Positions 35,711 through 45,131 of a stretch of 64,000 bases of DNA are shown one piece after another; the first letter of the stretch is position 1; each line of letters opens with the position of its first letter. Source of the DNA: Devosia beringensis (lineage in GTDB: Bacteria; Pseudomonadota; Alphaproteobacteria; Rhizobiales; Devosiaceae). The notes under the pieces were generated by a model that saw only the letters and a list, made by a program, of their open reading frames with translations, had not been told where the DNA came from and searched no databases. The stretch spans positions 1,528,501-1,592,500 of the forward strand of contig NZ_CP045422.1 of NCBI RefSeq assembly GCF_014926585.1. The letters run 5' to 3'. Position numbers and translations under genes: made by a program.

Positions 35711-36820
35711 CTAATACGTCGACCAACCTCCCTGCGGGACGAAAGGACGAAAGCCTCTGCCGGTTGCCTCGTCGAAGTGACCGGGGATACGGGACGAAGG
35801 CAGTTCGGGAATTGTTGTGAACTGGGCCTTAATTATTGGCTGTTCATCATCAGTCCAAGACTCTGAAAACCACGGAACATAAAACGAGAAATCGGTCTTG
35901 CCGTTCATGCGGCATCGATTCACGCGCAACCTCGGTGTTCCGATCACAATTCTGGTTTCTCGAAGATCGCACAACTCAAGCACGAGTTCTTGGTCAATTT
36001 TCCAGTCGCCAGTATTCCGATCGACGTCTGCACCCCGAAGATCGCAATCTTCGAATGTGTTTTTATACGGAAGCCGACATTTAATAAGTGCTCGTGCAAA
36101 GCTGCAGCTTCGGAACGTGCAGGACGCAAAGATGCATCCGCGGAAAAGCACGTCAGTAAAGTCGCCGAAATCCACTTCAACTACGCATAGAAGCACACGC
36201 TCTATTCTGATTTTGCGGGACCACTGCCCGGCCTTCTCCTCATTTGCGCTGGTAGAAAGGCGCATCTCCCCTATCGTTCGGAAGGCGAGGACAACGTCAG
36301 CTTCTGTGTTCCTGAAGGCAAGCGCGATGTCTGTATCCGGGGGGTCTTCCTTGCGCTGAAACGCCATCTCGCAGCGATAAAACGCGTCGTACTGAGGGCG
36401 GGTACGTGTTGCCATAAAGCCCGAGAGGGTGTCGATTGTGGCATAGTGATACTGCTGAGGCGCTTGGCCCGCCACATCTCGCAGGATGTGAATGCCGCCC
36501 ATTCTGCTCGCAACGTCGCTAGATGCGAGGAGCTCAACGCCGCGCTGGAATCTGCCAGCTATTTCTGCAATCTGAGCCTGCCTAAGCGTTTTGTTACTGG
36601 TTCGATTGTTGAGAACCAATCCAACGATGCCAGCTCCGATGGTAAGCGTGGTCAACACGCCCGCATCACCGATCCAAAATCCCGTGGACTTAAACTCGTC
36701 CGGCCAGGTGATGCCAAGCACCATTCCAGCGAGCATAATACCGGCGAGCATGCCAACGCCCAGCCAAAGCCATAGCCAACCTATGGCACCTACCCACTTC
36801 GTCCAGCGGTCTCCACGCAT
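35711..36820 (-). CDS. Membrane-anchored pentapeptide-repeat-like protein
   Basis: A 369-residue protein with two N-terminal membrane helices (about 12-38 and 48-71), a cytoplasmic helical section (about 78-140, FQRGVELLASSDVASRMGGIH in outline, the HEAT-like 'a...L.s.....RlgGi..L' segment usual in this family) and a degenerate pentapeptide-repeat stretch at about 213-265 (VDFGDFTDVLFRGCIFASCT, FRSCSFARALIKC, FEDCDLRGADVD). The family is often found near mobile elements; function unknown. GC is about 50%, below the core genes. Confidence 0.72.
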   Translation of the reverse strand: MRGDRWTKWVGAIGWLWLWLGVGMLAGIMLAGMVLGITWPDEFKSTGFWIGDAGVLTTLTIGAGIVGLVLNNRTSNKTLRQAQIAEIAGRFQRGVELLASSDVASRMGGIHILRDVAGQAPQQYHYATIDTLSGFMATRTRPQYDAFYRCEMAFQRKEDPPDTDIALAFRNTEADVVLAFRTIGEMRLSTSANEEKAGQWSRKIRIERVLLCVVEVDFGDFTDVLFRGCIFASCTFRSCSFARALIKCRLPYKNTFEDCDLRGADVDRNTGDWKIDQELVLELCDLRETRIVIGTPRLRVNRCRMNGKTDFSFYVPWFSESWTDDEQPIIKAQFTTIPELPSSRIPGHFDEATGRGFRPFVPQGGWSTY

Positions 36821-36956
36821 TTTAGGCCCCCGAATCCCGGCATATAGTAGGACTTTGCTCAGCTGCCGTCGTCAACAGAAGGGCGGCATGATTGCACCGG
36901 CTCGAAGCTCATTAAGGGAAGAGATGACATGCATCGAGTCTCGGGAGCTTCGCCCC

Positions 36957-37838
36957 CTACAGATGCCGTGCAAAAAATTCCAGCATGGCGGCGCGGGAGG
37001 TGGGGGTTTCCTGGTGGCCCACGCCGGGTTCGCTGACCAGTTGCAGGTTTTGGGGCGTCGCGGCATAGGCCGGTTCGAGATCGGCCCAGGCGCGGGCGAC
37101 GGCGAGGGGTGGGGTCAGCTTGTCGGCTTCGCCGAGGCAGACCAGTTGCGGGCGCGGGGCGATCAGCGCGGCGATGGCGCCGGCATCGGTTTCGGCCAGG
37201 AGGCCGGGGACCGTCATATAGATGCCGTGGCCATCATGGGCGCCCAGTTCGATCATGGTGCGCTGATCGGCAAAGCAGCAGAGATGGGCCACCGCCTTGA
37301 GGCGCGGATCCATGGCGGCGAGCCAGTAGCTCAGGGTGGACCCCATGGAAATGCCGAAGGCGCCGATGCGCGTGGGATCGACGTCGGCGCGGCTGGCCAG
37401 GTAGGTCAGCGCGGCGGCCTGTTCGCTCAGCATCTGGCCGAAGAGCGACTTGCCCATCCAGAGCAAAGCCTTGGCGGCAGCTGATTCGCTGACATTGGAG
37501 CGCTCGCCGAAGACGGGCATGTCGATGGCCAGCGTCACATAGCCTGCATGAGCAAAGACCGGGCCGAGCGGATCGACCAGGTAGGTGCGGCCATCGAGCA
37601 GTTCGGTGGCGCCGATGGCGTAACCGCCGCCATGGGAATGGGCATAGAGGATGGCGGGGAGGCGCCCCTCAGGCTTGAGCGGCCGGGTGAGGAGGCCGCG
37701 CACCTCGGCGTCGCCGAGGCGCAGGCGCAGGGTTTCGACGGCATAGGTGCTGTGCTGGACCACATGGGTGGAGACGAGCTCTACCGTGGGTTCGTCGAGG
37801 CCGATCAGCGCGATCAGGCGGTCGCGGGAAATCGCCAT
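36957..37838 (-). CDS. Alpha/beta hydrolase (dienelactone hydrolase/acetyl xylan esterase-like)
   Basis: A 293-residue hydrolase. HSHGGGYAIG forms the oxyanion-hole region; the nucleophile elbow is GISMGS; the late Asp and His are probably in LGEADKLTPP and GVGHQET. No signal peptide, so it acts in the cytoplasm; substrate unknown, likely a carboxylic ester. Its start lies 2 bp after the stop of the aldo/keto reductase, so the two genes form an operon. Confidence 0.85.
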   Translation of the reverse strand: MAISRDRLIALIGLDEPTVELVSTHVVQHSTYAVETLRLRLGDAEVRGLLTRPLKPEGRLPAILYAHSHGGGYAIGATELLDGRTYLVDPLGPVFAHAGYVTLAIDMPVFGERSNVSESAAAKALLWMGKSLFGQMLSEQAAALTYLASRADVDPTRIGAFGISMGSTLSYWLAAMDPRLKAVAHLCCFADQRTMIELGAHDGHGIYMTVPGLLAETDAGAIAALIAPRPQLVCLGEADKLTPPLAVARAWADLEPAYAATPQNLQLVSEPGVGHQETPTSRAAMLEFFARHL

Positions 37839-37840
37839 GC

Positions 37841-38878
37841 CTAGCGCAGCCAGCCGGAGGGGCGGGGATGGAGTTCCATCTGGCCGTCCTTGGTCGCCTC
37901 GTCGATGGCGGCGATCTCCTCGGCCGAGAGGCTCAGATTATTGAGCACGCCCAGATTATCCTTGAGCTGATCGAGATTGCGCACGCCGATCAAGGCCGAG
38001 GTCATTTCCGGGCGGCGCAGCACCCAGGAGAGCGCGAGCTGCACCATGGTCTGGCCGCGGGACTTGGCGATGGCGCCCAGCTTGTCGACGGCGGCCAGCA
38101 CGCGCGGCTCGATATGGCTGGCGCGCAGGCTCCCATTGGGGTTTTCGCCGCGGGTGCCCTCAGTGGTGCCCTTGTTATATTTGCCCGAGAGCACGCCCTG
38201 GGCGAGCGGGGAAAAGGCGATGACGCCGATGCCCAGATCGCCGCAGGCATCGATGGTGCCATCGTTTTCGAACCAGCGGTTGATCATGGAATAGGAGGGC
38301 TGGTGGATGGTGGTGGCGACGCCCATCTGCCGCAGGATGGCATAGGCCTGGCGGGTTTCGGCCTCGGGATAGGAGGAAATGCCGACATAGAGCGCCTTGC
38401 CGGAGCGGACGGCCTGGGCCAGGGCGCCCATGGTTTCCTCGAGCGGGGTGTCGGGATCGAAGCGGTGCGAATAGAAGATATCGACATAGTCGAGACCCAT
38501 GCGCTGCAGGGACTGATCGAGGCTGGCGAGCAGGTATTTGCGGGAGCCGAAATCGCCATAGGGGCCGGGCCACATGGTGTAGCCAGCCTTGGTGGAGATG
38601 ATCAGCTCATCGCGATAGGGGCGGAAATCGCGGGCCATGACCTGGCCGAACAGCTCCTCGGAGGAGCCGGCCGGGGGACCGTAATTATTGGCCAGGTCGA
38701 AATGGGTGATGCCATTGTCGAAGGCATGGCCGAGGATTTCCATGGCCGAGGGATAATCGCGGGTGCCGCCGAAATTCTGCCATAGGCCCAGGCTGATCAC
38801 CGGCAGCTTGAGGCCCGACTGGCCCGAGCGGCGGTATTGCATGGTGTCATAGCGTGCCGTATCGGCCCGATAGGTCAT
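37841..38878 (-). CDS. Aldo/keto reductase, YghZ/L-glyceraldehyde-3-phosphate reductase type
   Basis: A 345-residue NADPH-dependent reductase. The catalytic tetrad is readable: Asp in HFDLANNYGPPAGSSEE, the Tyr in the same motif (NNYG), Lys in ISTKAGY and His in FYSHRFD. N-terminal YRRSGQSGLKLPVISLGLW and the GPYGDFGSRKYLLASLDQSL segment match the YghZ subgroup. ATG 38878 has cggag upstream and gives the normal length; earlier in-frame starts were rejected. First gene of a two-gene unit with the hydrolase. Confidence 0.93.
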   Translation of the reverse strand: MTYRADTARYDTMQYRRSGQSGLKLPVISLGLWQNFGGTRDYPSAMEILGHAFDNGITHFDLANNYGPPAGSSEELFGQVMARDFRPYRDELIISTKAGYTMWPGPYGDFGSRKYLLASLDQSLQRMGLDYVDIFYSHRFDPDTPLEETMGALAQAVRSGKALYVGISSYPEAETRQAYAILRQMGVATTIHQPSYSMINRWFENDGTIDACGDLGIGVIAFSPLAQGVLSGKYNKGTTEGTRGENPNGSLRASHIEPRVLAAVDKLGAIAKSRGQTMVQLALSWVLRRPEMTSALIGVRNLDQLKDNLGVLNNLSLSAEEIAAIDEATKDGQMELHPRPSGWLR

Positions 38879-39000
38879 GGTAGGCTCCGTGGTCTGGTCT
38901 GGCATGGCGCAGGGCCATGAGGAGGGGCGGATTTCTCGATTTGGCCGCGCGGGCGGGCAGTGGTATGAGGCAGCCAAGCAACGCGCCGAAAAGTCATTTC

Positions 39001-40023
39001 ATGTCCAATCTGCCCCAAGACGATCTGCCATACAAGGTGATGGCGCTGTATAAATTCGCCGACCTGCCCGGTGCCGAAGCGATCCGGCCGGCGCTGGCGG
39101 AGCTGTGCTGTAGCAGCGGCATCAAGGGCACGCTGATCCTGGCGCCCGAGGGCATCAATGGCACGGTGGCGGGGACGGCAAAGGCGATCGACGGGCTGGC
39201 GGACTTTTTGTTTGTGAGCGGGCCGTTCGGGGACCGGCTGGCCGGGGCGGAAGTCAAATATTCGGCGGCCAGCGCGATGCCGTTTTTGCGCATGAAGGTG
39301 CGGCTCAAGAGCGAGATCGTGACGCTGCGGGCGCCGGAGGCCAATCCGGCCAAGGCCGTTGGCACCTATGTCGAGCCCAATGACTGGAACGGGCTGATCG
39401 AGCGCAATGACGTGGTGCTGGTCGATACGCGCAATGATTATGAGGTCGGGCTCGGGACCTTCCAGCGGGCGCTCGACCCGGCGACGAAGAATTTCACCGA
39501 GTTCAAGGACTATGTGGCGACGCACCTCGACCCCAAGCGCGACAAGAAGGTGGCGATGTTCTGCACCGGCGGGATCCGCTGCGAGAAGGCGTCGAGTTAC
39601 CTATTGAGCCAGGGCTTTGAGGAGGTGTTTCACCTCAAGGGCGGGATTTTGAAATATCTCGAAGTGGTGCCGCAGGAAGAGAGCCGGTTTGCCGGGGAGT
39701 GCTTCGTGTTCGACGAGCGCGTTTCGGTGGGCCATGGGCTGGTCGAGGGCGAGGCCACGCTGTGCCGGGCCTGCCGGCATCCGCTGACGCCGGCGGACCG
39801 GGCGGACGCGGCCTATCACGAGGGTATCAGCTGCCCCCATTGCGCCGATGACGCGGACAAGCATGCCGCGGCGCAGGAGCGGCAGAAGCAGATGGACCTG
39901 GCGGCGCGGCGCGGGGCGGCGCATCTGGGCGATGGCGCGGCGCAGGCGGCCGCGGCGGCACGGCTTCGCAAGCGCGACGCGGCCGAAGCGTCGCGGGCGC
40001 GCAATGCGGCCGGCAAGGCATGA
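39001..40023 (+). CDS. trhO: tRNA uridine(34) hydroxylase TrhO (rhodanese-like)
   Basis: A 340-residue protein that makes 5-hydroxyuridine at the tRNA wobble position using prephenate-derived chemistry. It has the N-terminal ferredoxin-like domain (GIKGTLILAPEGINGTVAG) and a rhodanese domain with catalytic Cys188 in MFCTGGIRCEKA. The Cys-rich C terminus (CRACRHPLT, CPHCADDADKH) looks like a zinc-binding site. ATG 39001 matches family starts. It overlaps tsaB by 4 bp (ATGA), so TrhO, TsaB and RimI are coupled: two tRNA-modification proteins and one ribosomal-protein acetylase. Confidence 0.95.
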   Translation: MSNLPQDDLPYKVMALYKFADLPGAEAIRPALAELCCSSGIKGTLILAPEGINGTVAGTAKAIDGLADFLFVSGPFGDRLAGAEVKYSAASAMPFLRMKVRLKSEIVTLRAPEANPAKAVGTYVEPNDWNGLIERNDVVLVDTRNDYEVGLGTFQRALDPATKNFTEFKDYVATHLDPKRDKKVAMFCTGGIRCEKASSYLLSQGFEEVFHLKGGILKYLEVVPQEESRFAGECFVFDERVSVGHGLVEGEATLCRACRHPLTPADRADAAYHEGISCPHCADDADKHAAAQERQKQMDLAARRGAAHLGDGAAQAAAAARLRKRDAAEASRARNAAGKA

Positions 40024-40634
40024 GCCAAAAAACAGGCGTGATCCTGGCGATCGATACGGCGGCGCCGCGGCTGCAGCTGGCGCTGCTGCGAGCGGACGGG
40101 ACGGTGGATGTGTCGGTGGAGGACATGGCAACCGGGCAGGCCGAGGCGATCTTCGGGCGGATTGCGGACCTGTTGGCGCGCAACGGCGTGGGTTATCCCG
40201 ACCTGACGCGGGTGGTGACGACGACCGGGCCGGGCTCGTTTACCGGGCTGCGCATCGGGCTGAGCGCAGCGCGGGGCGTGGGGCTGGCGCGGGGGATACC
40301 GGTGATCGGGGTGCCCAGCCTTTTGGCACTGTCGCTGGCGGTCGAGGGCCCGAGCACCGTGCTGCTCGATGCACGGCGGGACGAGGCCTATTTCCAGATT
40401 TTTGCCGGGCCGGGCCTGGCGGTAACGCCTCCGGACATTTTGCCGATGGCGCTGGCGCAGGCGGCAACGCCGCCGGATACGGTGCTGATCAGTTCGCCCT
40501 TTGTCGATATCGCGCTGGTGGCGCGCTATGGCGCGCTGGCTGACCCCGCGACGCATCTGCCCGAGGCGACCTATGTGCGCGATGCCGATGCCAAGCCGCA
40601 GACGGCGGGGCGGGTGGAAAGGACCGGGGCGTGA
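40020..40634 (+). CDS. tsaB: tRNA threonylcarbamoyladenosine biosynthesis protein TsaB
   Basis: A 204-residue ASKHA-fold protein, partner of TsaD in making t6A37 of tRNAs that read ANN codons. Markers are ILAIDTAAPRLQLAL, VTTTGPGSFTGLRIGLSAAR and LLDARRDEAYFQIF. It overlaps the preceding gene by 4 bp and the next gene (rimI) by 4 bp. Slightly shorter than the E. coli protein at its C terminus, as usual in this group. Confidence 0.95.
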   Translation: MSQKTGVILAIDTAAPRLQLALLRADGTVDVSVEDMATGQAEAIFGRIADLLARNGVGYPDLTRVVTTTGPGSFTGLRIGLSAARGVGLARGIPVIGVPSLLALSLAVEGPSTVLLDARRDEAYFQIFAGPGLAVTPPDILPMALAQAATPPDTVLISSPFVDIALVARYGALADPATHLPEATYVRDADAKPQTAGRVERTGA

Positions 40635-41110
40635 TCAAGCTGTGGATGGCGCCGGGCGGGCTGCATATCGAGCCGGGCCAGACCCGCGATGCGCGCGACC
40701 TGGCGGCGATCCATGCCAAGGGGTTTTACCGCGGCTGGCCGAGCAATGAGTTTGCCAGTTTTCTCAGCGAGCGCGATACGCCGGTCTATGTGGCCTGCGA
40801 CGCCAAGCGCCGGATTGCCGGCTTTGCTTTGGTGCGGATCGCGGCGGACGAGGCGGAGCTCTTGACCATTGCGGTGGACCCCAAATGGCGCGGCAAGCGG
40901 CTGGGCCATGCTTTGCTCAAGGCGGCGTTCGACGACCTGCTGATGAGCCCGGCCAAGCGGATGTTCCTCGAGGTCAGCGAGGACAATGTGGCGGCCATCA
41001 GGCTTTATGAACGGCATGGCTTTGCCCGCATTGCCAGCCGCAAAGGCTATTATCCCAAGCCGGACGGCACGGCGGCGACGGCGCTTGTCATGGCACGCGA
41101 TCTTGGGTAA
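40631..41110 (+). CDS. rimI: Ribosomal protein S18 alanine N-acetyltransferase RimI
   Basis: A 159-residue GNAT enzyme. Acetyl-CoA motif A is AELLTIAVDPKWRGKRLGHALL (in outline VDPKWRGKRLGHALL), then FLEVSEDNVAAIRLYERHGF and GYYPKPDG, the RimI hallmark. The tsaB-rimI pair with coupled frames is conserved among alphaproteobacteria. GTG at 40631 is the start overlapping the tsaB stop. Confidence 0.93.
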   Translation: MIKLWMAPGGLHIEPGQTRDARDLAAIHAKGFYRGWPSNEFASFLSERDTPVYVACDAKRRIAGFALVRIAADEAELLTIAVDPKWRGKRLGHALLKAAFDDLLMSPAKRMFLEVSEDNVAAIRLYERHGFARIASRKGYYPKPDGTAATALVMARDLG

Positions 41111-41145
41111 CCCGGTTGCATGAGAGACGCGTGGGGAGCGGCGGC

Positions 41146-41589
41146 GTGAGCAAGAGCCAGACGGAACCAACGCTGGAAGAGGCCTGCGTCGCCAAGGGCA
41201 TGCGCATGACCGACCAGCGGCGCGTGATCGCCCGGGTGATCGAGGCGGCGGCGGACCATCCCGATGTCGAGGAACTCTATCGCAGAGCCTCCACCGTCGA
41301 TGACCGCATTTCGCTGTCGACGGTCTATCGCACGGTGAACCTGTTCGAAGAGGCCGGGCTCGTCACCAAGCATGATTTCAAGGACGGGCGGGCGCGCTTC
41401 GAGCTGATCCCGGACGAGCACCATGACCACCTGATCGATATCCGCAGCGGCGCGGTGATCGAGTTCCGCAATGAGGAAATCGAGGCGATCCAGGACGTGA
41501 TCGCCAAGCGGCTGGGCTATCGCCTGGTGGATCACCGGCTCGAGCTCTATGCCGTGCCGATCCATGCCGAGACCAAGAAGAAGAGCTGA
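41146..41589 (+). CDS. Fur-family metal-dependent repressor (Fur/Mur)
   Basis: A 147-residue regulator with the Fur winged helix (MRMTDQRRVIARVI, then ISLSTVYRTVNLFEEAGL) and metal-binding/dimerisation domain (DEHHDHLIDIRSGAVIEF). In Rhizobiales the Fur orthologue in this position next to rimI acts as the manganese regulator Mur; the sequence alone does not separate Fur from Mur. GTG 41146 was chosen because ggggag lies 8 bp upstream; TTG 41116 and GTG 41131 in frame are alternatives. No CxxC zinc motifs are present in the C terminus. Confidence 0.9.
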   Translation: MSKSQTEPTLEEACVAKGMRMTDQRRVIARVIEAAADHPDVEELYRRASTVDDRISLSTVYRTVNLFEEAGLVTKHDFKDGRARFELIPDEHHDHLIDIRSGAVIEFRNEEIEAIQDVIAKRLGYRLVDHRLELYAVPIHAETKKKS

Positions 41590-41730
41590 GGCATTCGGCC
41601 TGCGGCGGGCCGTCGAGAGGCGGCCGACCCACAATTCATACAATTTTAACTGGTAAGGCTAATGGCAAGTTGCTGTTGGGCGCCGGGCTCGCCTTGCCTA
41701 TGACTGCTTCCTGATTTGATGGAGTTGGTC

Positions 41731-41994
41731 ATGGCCTGGCAAATCCTGGCAATGTGGGCCGTCGCTATGGTGACGATCGCCTGGTTCGTGCGCGGCGAGC
41801 GGCAGTTGATTGCCAATGCGACGCTGGCGCAGGCGGCATTCCTCTATGCGCCACAGCGCGCGCCGCACGATGACTATGAGAGCGACCTGTCGGTGGACGC
41901 CCCGATACCCCGCCCTGCCCCGCTGCCGCGCCGCAGCGACGGGCTGAGCCGGGCGGAACGCGACTTCCTCAAGGCACTGTCACAGACGGCCTGA
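41731..41994 (+). CDS. Small single-pass membrane protein, hypothetical
   Basis: An 87-residue protein with one N-terminal membrane helix (about 4-21, ILAMWAVAMVTIAWFV), a helix rich in Ala, then a Pro-rich linker and a basic-acidic C-terminal helix (LSRAERDFLKALSQ). ATG 41731 has ggag 6 bp upstream; ATG 41719 in frame is possible. Not recognised; codon use is normal for the genome. Confidence 0.55.
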   Translation: MAWQILAMWAVAMVTIAWFVRGERQLIANATLAQAAFLYAPQRAPHDDYESDLSVDAPIPRPAPLPRRSDGLSRAERDFLKALSQTA

Positions 41995-42023
41995 ACGCCT
42001 TCGCTGCCCCTGCCAGGCAGCCG

Positions 42024-42278
42024 TCATTCGGCGGCCAACATCGTATTCTTGAGCCGGGCAATGATCTTGGCAGCCTTGAGCATGAGCGCCATGTCGATAT
42101 CGGCAGGCTCGGCGTCATTGGCGACGTCGGCCCAGACCGGAATGGACAGCTCGTGCCGGTGCTCGTTGCCGTCCAGTATTTCAGTCAGCACGGCGCTCAC
42201 ATGGCCGGTGATACGACCGGCAAGGCGAGGATGGGACTGGCGGTCCCGGACAGAAATATCAATCAATTCTAAAGTCAT
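42024..42278 (-). CDS. Hypothetical protein, 84 residues
   Basis: A small soluble protein (MTLELIDISVRDRQSHPRLAG at the start in outline, then SAVLTEILDG, SIPVWADVAND and ALMLKAAKIIARLKN). Predicted beta-rich first half, helical second half. No motif. Convergent with the preceding small gene. Real by codon use and length but no function can be given. Confidence 0.5.
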   Translation of the reverse strand: MTLELIDISVRDRQSHPRLAGRITGHVSAVLTEILDGNEHRHELSIPVWADVANDAEPADIDMALMLKAAKIIARLKNTMLAAE

Positions 42279-42394
42279 GCAGGCCCCTGAAGAGCCCCCA
42301 TGCGAAGCGTGCATGGAGGTCCCGAGCTCTTAACGCACCAGTCCGCGAGAAGTTTGTTCGCGGGCGGCACTTTATTGAAGGAATGGCGCCTAGA

Positions 42395-43705
42395 TCACAC
42401 CTTGACGGCGTGTTCAACCCGCCCGGCGCCGCCAAAGAGGCGCAGATAGCGCGCAATCTCCTCGGGCGTGCCGGTGGCCTTGGCGGGATTGTCGGAGAGC
42501 TTGACGGCCGGGCGGCCGTTCGCCTCGCTCACCTTGGCGACAATGGAAATCGGCTCCAGCCCGGGGTTTGGGCCGTCCGGCTCGCAGCCGGCAAAGTCAT
42601 TGGTGAGATTGGTGCCCCAGCCAAAGGCCATGCGCACCTTGCCGTCAAAATGCAGATAGGCTTCCTCGATCATGTCGACGTCGAGCCCATCGGAAAAAAT
42701 CAGCAATTTGTCGCGCGGATCACGGCCGCGGCTCTTCCACCAGGCAATGATGCGCTCGCCGCCCTCGATGGCCGGGGCAGAATCGGGACGGAAGCCGGTC
42801 CAATCGGCGACCCAGTCGGGGGCATGCTGGAGGAAGGCATCGGTGCCAAAGGCATCGGGCAGAACGATCTTGAGATTGCCGCCATAATAGCGCTCCCAAT
42901 CGGTCAGCACCTGATAGGGCGAGGCCAGCAGACCCTCGTCGGTGGTGGCGAGCGCCGCCAGCACCATGGGCAGCTCATGGGCATTGGTGCCCAGGGCTTC
43001 GAGATCGGTATCCATGGCCAGCTTGACGTTGGAGGTGCCGGTGAGATTGTCGCCAATGCCTTCCTTGAGCGCATCGACGCACCAGCGCTGCCAGAGGAAG
43101 GAATGGCGGCGGCGGGTGCCGAAATCGGAAATTCTGAGATCGGGGAGCTTTTGCAGGCGCTCGACCTTTTCCCACATCTTGGCCTTGGCGCGGGCATAGA
43201 GCACGTCGAGGGTGAAGGGGCCATAATGCTTGAGCGCGGCGCGGCTGCGCAGCTCGTTGATGATGGCCAGAGCCGGGATTTCCCACATCGAGGTTTCGAC
43301 CCAGAGGCCGGGAAATTCGAGCACGAACTGGCCGTCGCGCTTTTCGAGCGAATAGTCGGGCAGGCGGAAGGTCTCGAGCCATTTGAGGAAATCGGGGCTG
43401 AAGATCTGCTTGGACCCGTAAAAGCTGTTGCCGGCCAGCCAGATCATTTCCTTCTTGGTGAAGCGCAGCTCACGCACGTGATCGAGCTGGGCGCGCAATT
43501 CATCAATGTCGATCTCATCGGCCAAGCGGACCGAACGGGTGCGGTTGATCAGGGAAAAGGTGGCATCGACCTTGGGGTAGAGCCCCCAGATCATCTGCAG
43601 CATCAGCAGCTTGTAGAAATCGGTATCGAGCAGGCTGCGCACGATCGGATCGAGCTTCCAGGTGTGGTTATACACCCGGCGCGCCATGTCGGTAAAAGTG
43701 GCCAT
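42395..43705 (-). CDS. pncB: Nicotinate phosphoribosyltransferase PncB
   Basis: A 436-residue NAD salvage enzyme that joins nicotinate to PRPP with ATP hydrolysis. Key stretches: [14 protein letters not shown] at the N terminus, [30 protein letters not shown] (the His loop phosphorylated in this family), [15 protein letters not shown] and GWGTNLTND (phosphate binding). ATG 43705 matches the family start; a 68-codon in-frame extension is not conserved-looking and reaches into the neighbouring cassette's spacer. Confidence 0.95.
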   Translation of the reverse strand: MATFTDMARRVYNHTWKLDPIVRSLLDTDFYKLLMLQMIWGLYPKVDATFSLINRTRSVRLADEIDIDELRAQLDHVRELRFTKKEMIWLAGNSFYGSKQIFSPDFLKWLETFRLPDYSLEKRDGQFVLEFPGLWVETSMWEIPALAIINELRSRAALKHYGPFTLDVLYARAKAKMWEKVERLQKLPDLRISDFGTRRRHSFLWQRWCVDALKEGIGDNLTGTSNVKLAMDTDLEALGTNAHELPMVLAALATTDEGLLASPYQVLTDWERYYGGNLKIVLPDAFGTDAFLQHAPDWVADWTGFRPDSAPAIEGGERIIAWWKSRGRDPRDKLLIFSDGLDVDMIEEAYLHFDGKVRMAFGWGTNLTNDFAGCEPDGPNPGLEPISIVAKVSEANGRPAVKLSDNPAKATGTPEEIARYLRLFGGAGRVEHAVKV

Positions 43706-43844
43706 TGTGGTTCCCCGTTCGCGGCGAGCCTTGTAGCGCGCAGGGGGGAGGATGGGAAGGTCGGGGGTAGGCGGATCGGTTCGGTGGGGGGTGGGCAAAA
43801 ATGGGCTCTGAATTCGACGCAAATTCGCTTGGAAATATTCTAGC

Positions 43845-44570
43845 TCAGAATGGATGATGAGACATCTCGATACCCCAGAACTCCGCAGGATCCCTGTATT
43901 TCGACACATTATTTTCGCTGCAGAACAACACTAGGCCGGAATCAGGATTGCTGGTTTGCGATCCCCACCACAGATCATTTTTTCGGACGTGCCCTGAGCG
44001 CAATTTGGAACGCATACACATTTCGCGACGAACTCCCAATAACTCCTTCAGCAACGCCTTATTGAAACTGCGGTGCTTGCATTCGACCCCAATATAGATA
44101 TCCGATGGCAAAGGTCGACCATTTGTATTCGGCGAAACAACAACCAGATCGAGCTCATGTGCCTTGCCATATACTATACCCCTTGTCTGATGTGGGAACT
44201 GACTATCGGCACTAAGGGCCCAAAACTCAATGTCGACCCAAATCTCAGCCTTCGGTATCCCGTCAAGTGAAAGCCTGACGTAAGACCACTTATTCCGATC
44301 GACTGGGCCCCCTTTGCTTCGGAAAGCTACGTTGCTCCCTCCTTGCAGAGAAAAGTCGATATTGGTCCTTGGCAGAGCTCTATGCAGGTGCTGGCGCAGC
44401 ATATCGATTAGACGCAAGAGACATTCTATCTCATAAGCTTTGTCATAGAGGGTAGCAGCAGCGAGCAACTTCGCCGGTGGTGTGCTACCCAACCCGAACT
44501 CAGAGGCGAAATCTGCCTTGAGGTTGCGCAAAACCAAATCTGGAGTGGGCGGGCGTTTATTCGATGCCAT
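43845..44570 (-). CDS. PD-(D/E)XK nuclease-like protein of a two-gene cassette, hypothetical
   Basis: A 241-residue protein, not assignable to a named family. The central part has a predicted beta-strand pattern with [10 protein letters not shown] (Glu139, Asp141) and, 22 residues on, [12 protein letters not shown] (Glu163, Lys165): the D...ExK core of PD-(D/E)XK nucleases. An N-terminal helical section has a Glu in [16 protein letters not shown], a possible fourth ligand. ATG 44570 shares its A with the upstream stop (TGATG), so it is translationally coupled to the 153-residue gene. GC is about 48%, well below the flanking genes. Confidence 0.6.
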   Translation of the reverse strand: MASNKRPPTPDLVLRNLKADFASEFGLGSTPPAKLLAAATLYDKAYEIECLLRLIDMLRQHLHRALPRTNIDFSLQGGSNVAFRSKGGPVDRNKWSYVRLSLDGIPKAEIWVDIEFWALSADSQFPHQTRGIVYGKAHELDLVVVSPNTNGRPLPSDIYIGVECKHRSFNKALLKELLGVRREMCMRSKLRSGHVRKNDLWWGSQTSNPDSGLVLFCSENNVSKYRDPAEFWGIEMSHHPF

Positions 44571-45031
44571 CAAATGCCTCCCGGACCGGGTGAGGATTCA
44601 CTTTCCGGGTCATCGGAATTTCTTAGTTCGTACGAAAGCTGTTCTTCGGCAGCCAACGCAAACGTCTTGAGTTCATTGATGAATTCAGGACTGACTGGCT
44701 TGTGAATCAATGAAACTGACTCTTCATCCTCGCTAAGCAACACTGCGCCAATTCTCACTTCGGATTCCTTGGAACGAAGTGTCTGTAGTCTCTCTTCCAC
44801 CGACCGCAATTTTGGCTCTGTTCTTATGGTCAAAAAGGCAGCAAACCGTTTAGCGTATAGCGTCACAAAATGTCGCGAAGACAGCTTCCGGCCTTCGTCT
44901 CTCTCCTCCTCCAAACTGCGCATCAGGTCTCGGTCCCAGTCGATAAAACCAGACGATAGCACGAGCAACCGAAGCTCATGAGCTATCTGAGACCATTCGT
45001 TTTCCGACAATTCCTTAAGATCAACGTTCAT
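44570..45031 (-). CDS. Acidic helical protein, first gene of two-gene cassette, hypothetical
   Basis: A 153-residue protein, not recognised. It is rich in Glu/Asp and predicted mostly helical (LSENEWSQIAHELRLLVLSS, FVTLYAKRFAAFLTIRTEPK, FINELKTFALAAEEQLSYEL), with an acidic, disordered-looking C terminus (SDDPESESSPGPGG). No catalytic motif. It precedes the PD-(D/E)XK-like gene with a 1-nt overlap; a control, adaptor or immunity role towards that protein is a guess from layout. Low GC like its partner. Confidence 0.6.
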   Translation of the reverse strand: MNVDLKELSENEWSQIAHELRLLVLSSGFIDWDRDLMRSLEEERDEGRKLSSRHFVTLYAKRFAAFLTIRTEPKLRSVEERLQTLRSKESEVRIGAVLLSEDEESVSLIHKPVSPEFINELKTFALAAEEQLSYELRNSDDPESESSPGPGGI

Positions 45032-45131
45032 TTAGCAATACACAAGCGCAGCACACCTAAAACATAAACGGCTTAAGCCAATGACTGGCAATCTAGATCA
45101 TTCGTCAAGGCAGATTTGGTTGCCTGACTGA

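Noticed and set aside
42383..43843. A 486-codon open frame on the plus strand
   Set aside because: Antisense to pncB, which has full family motifs.
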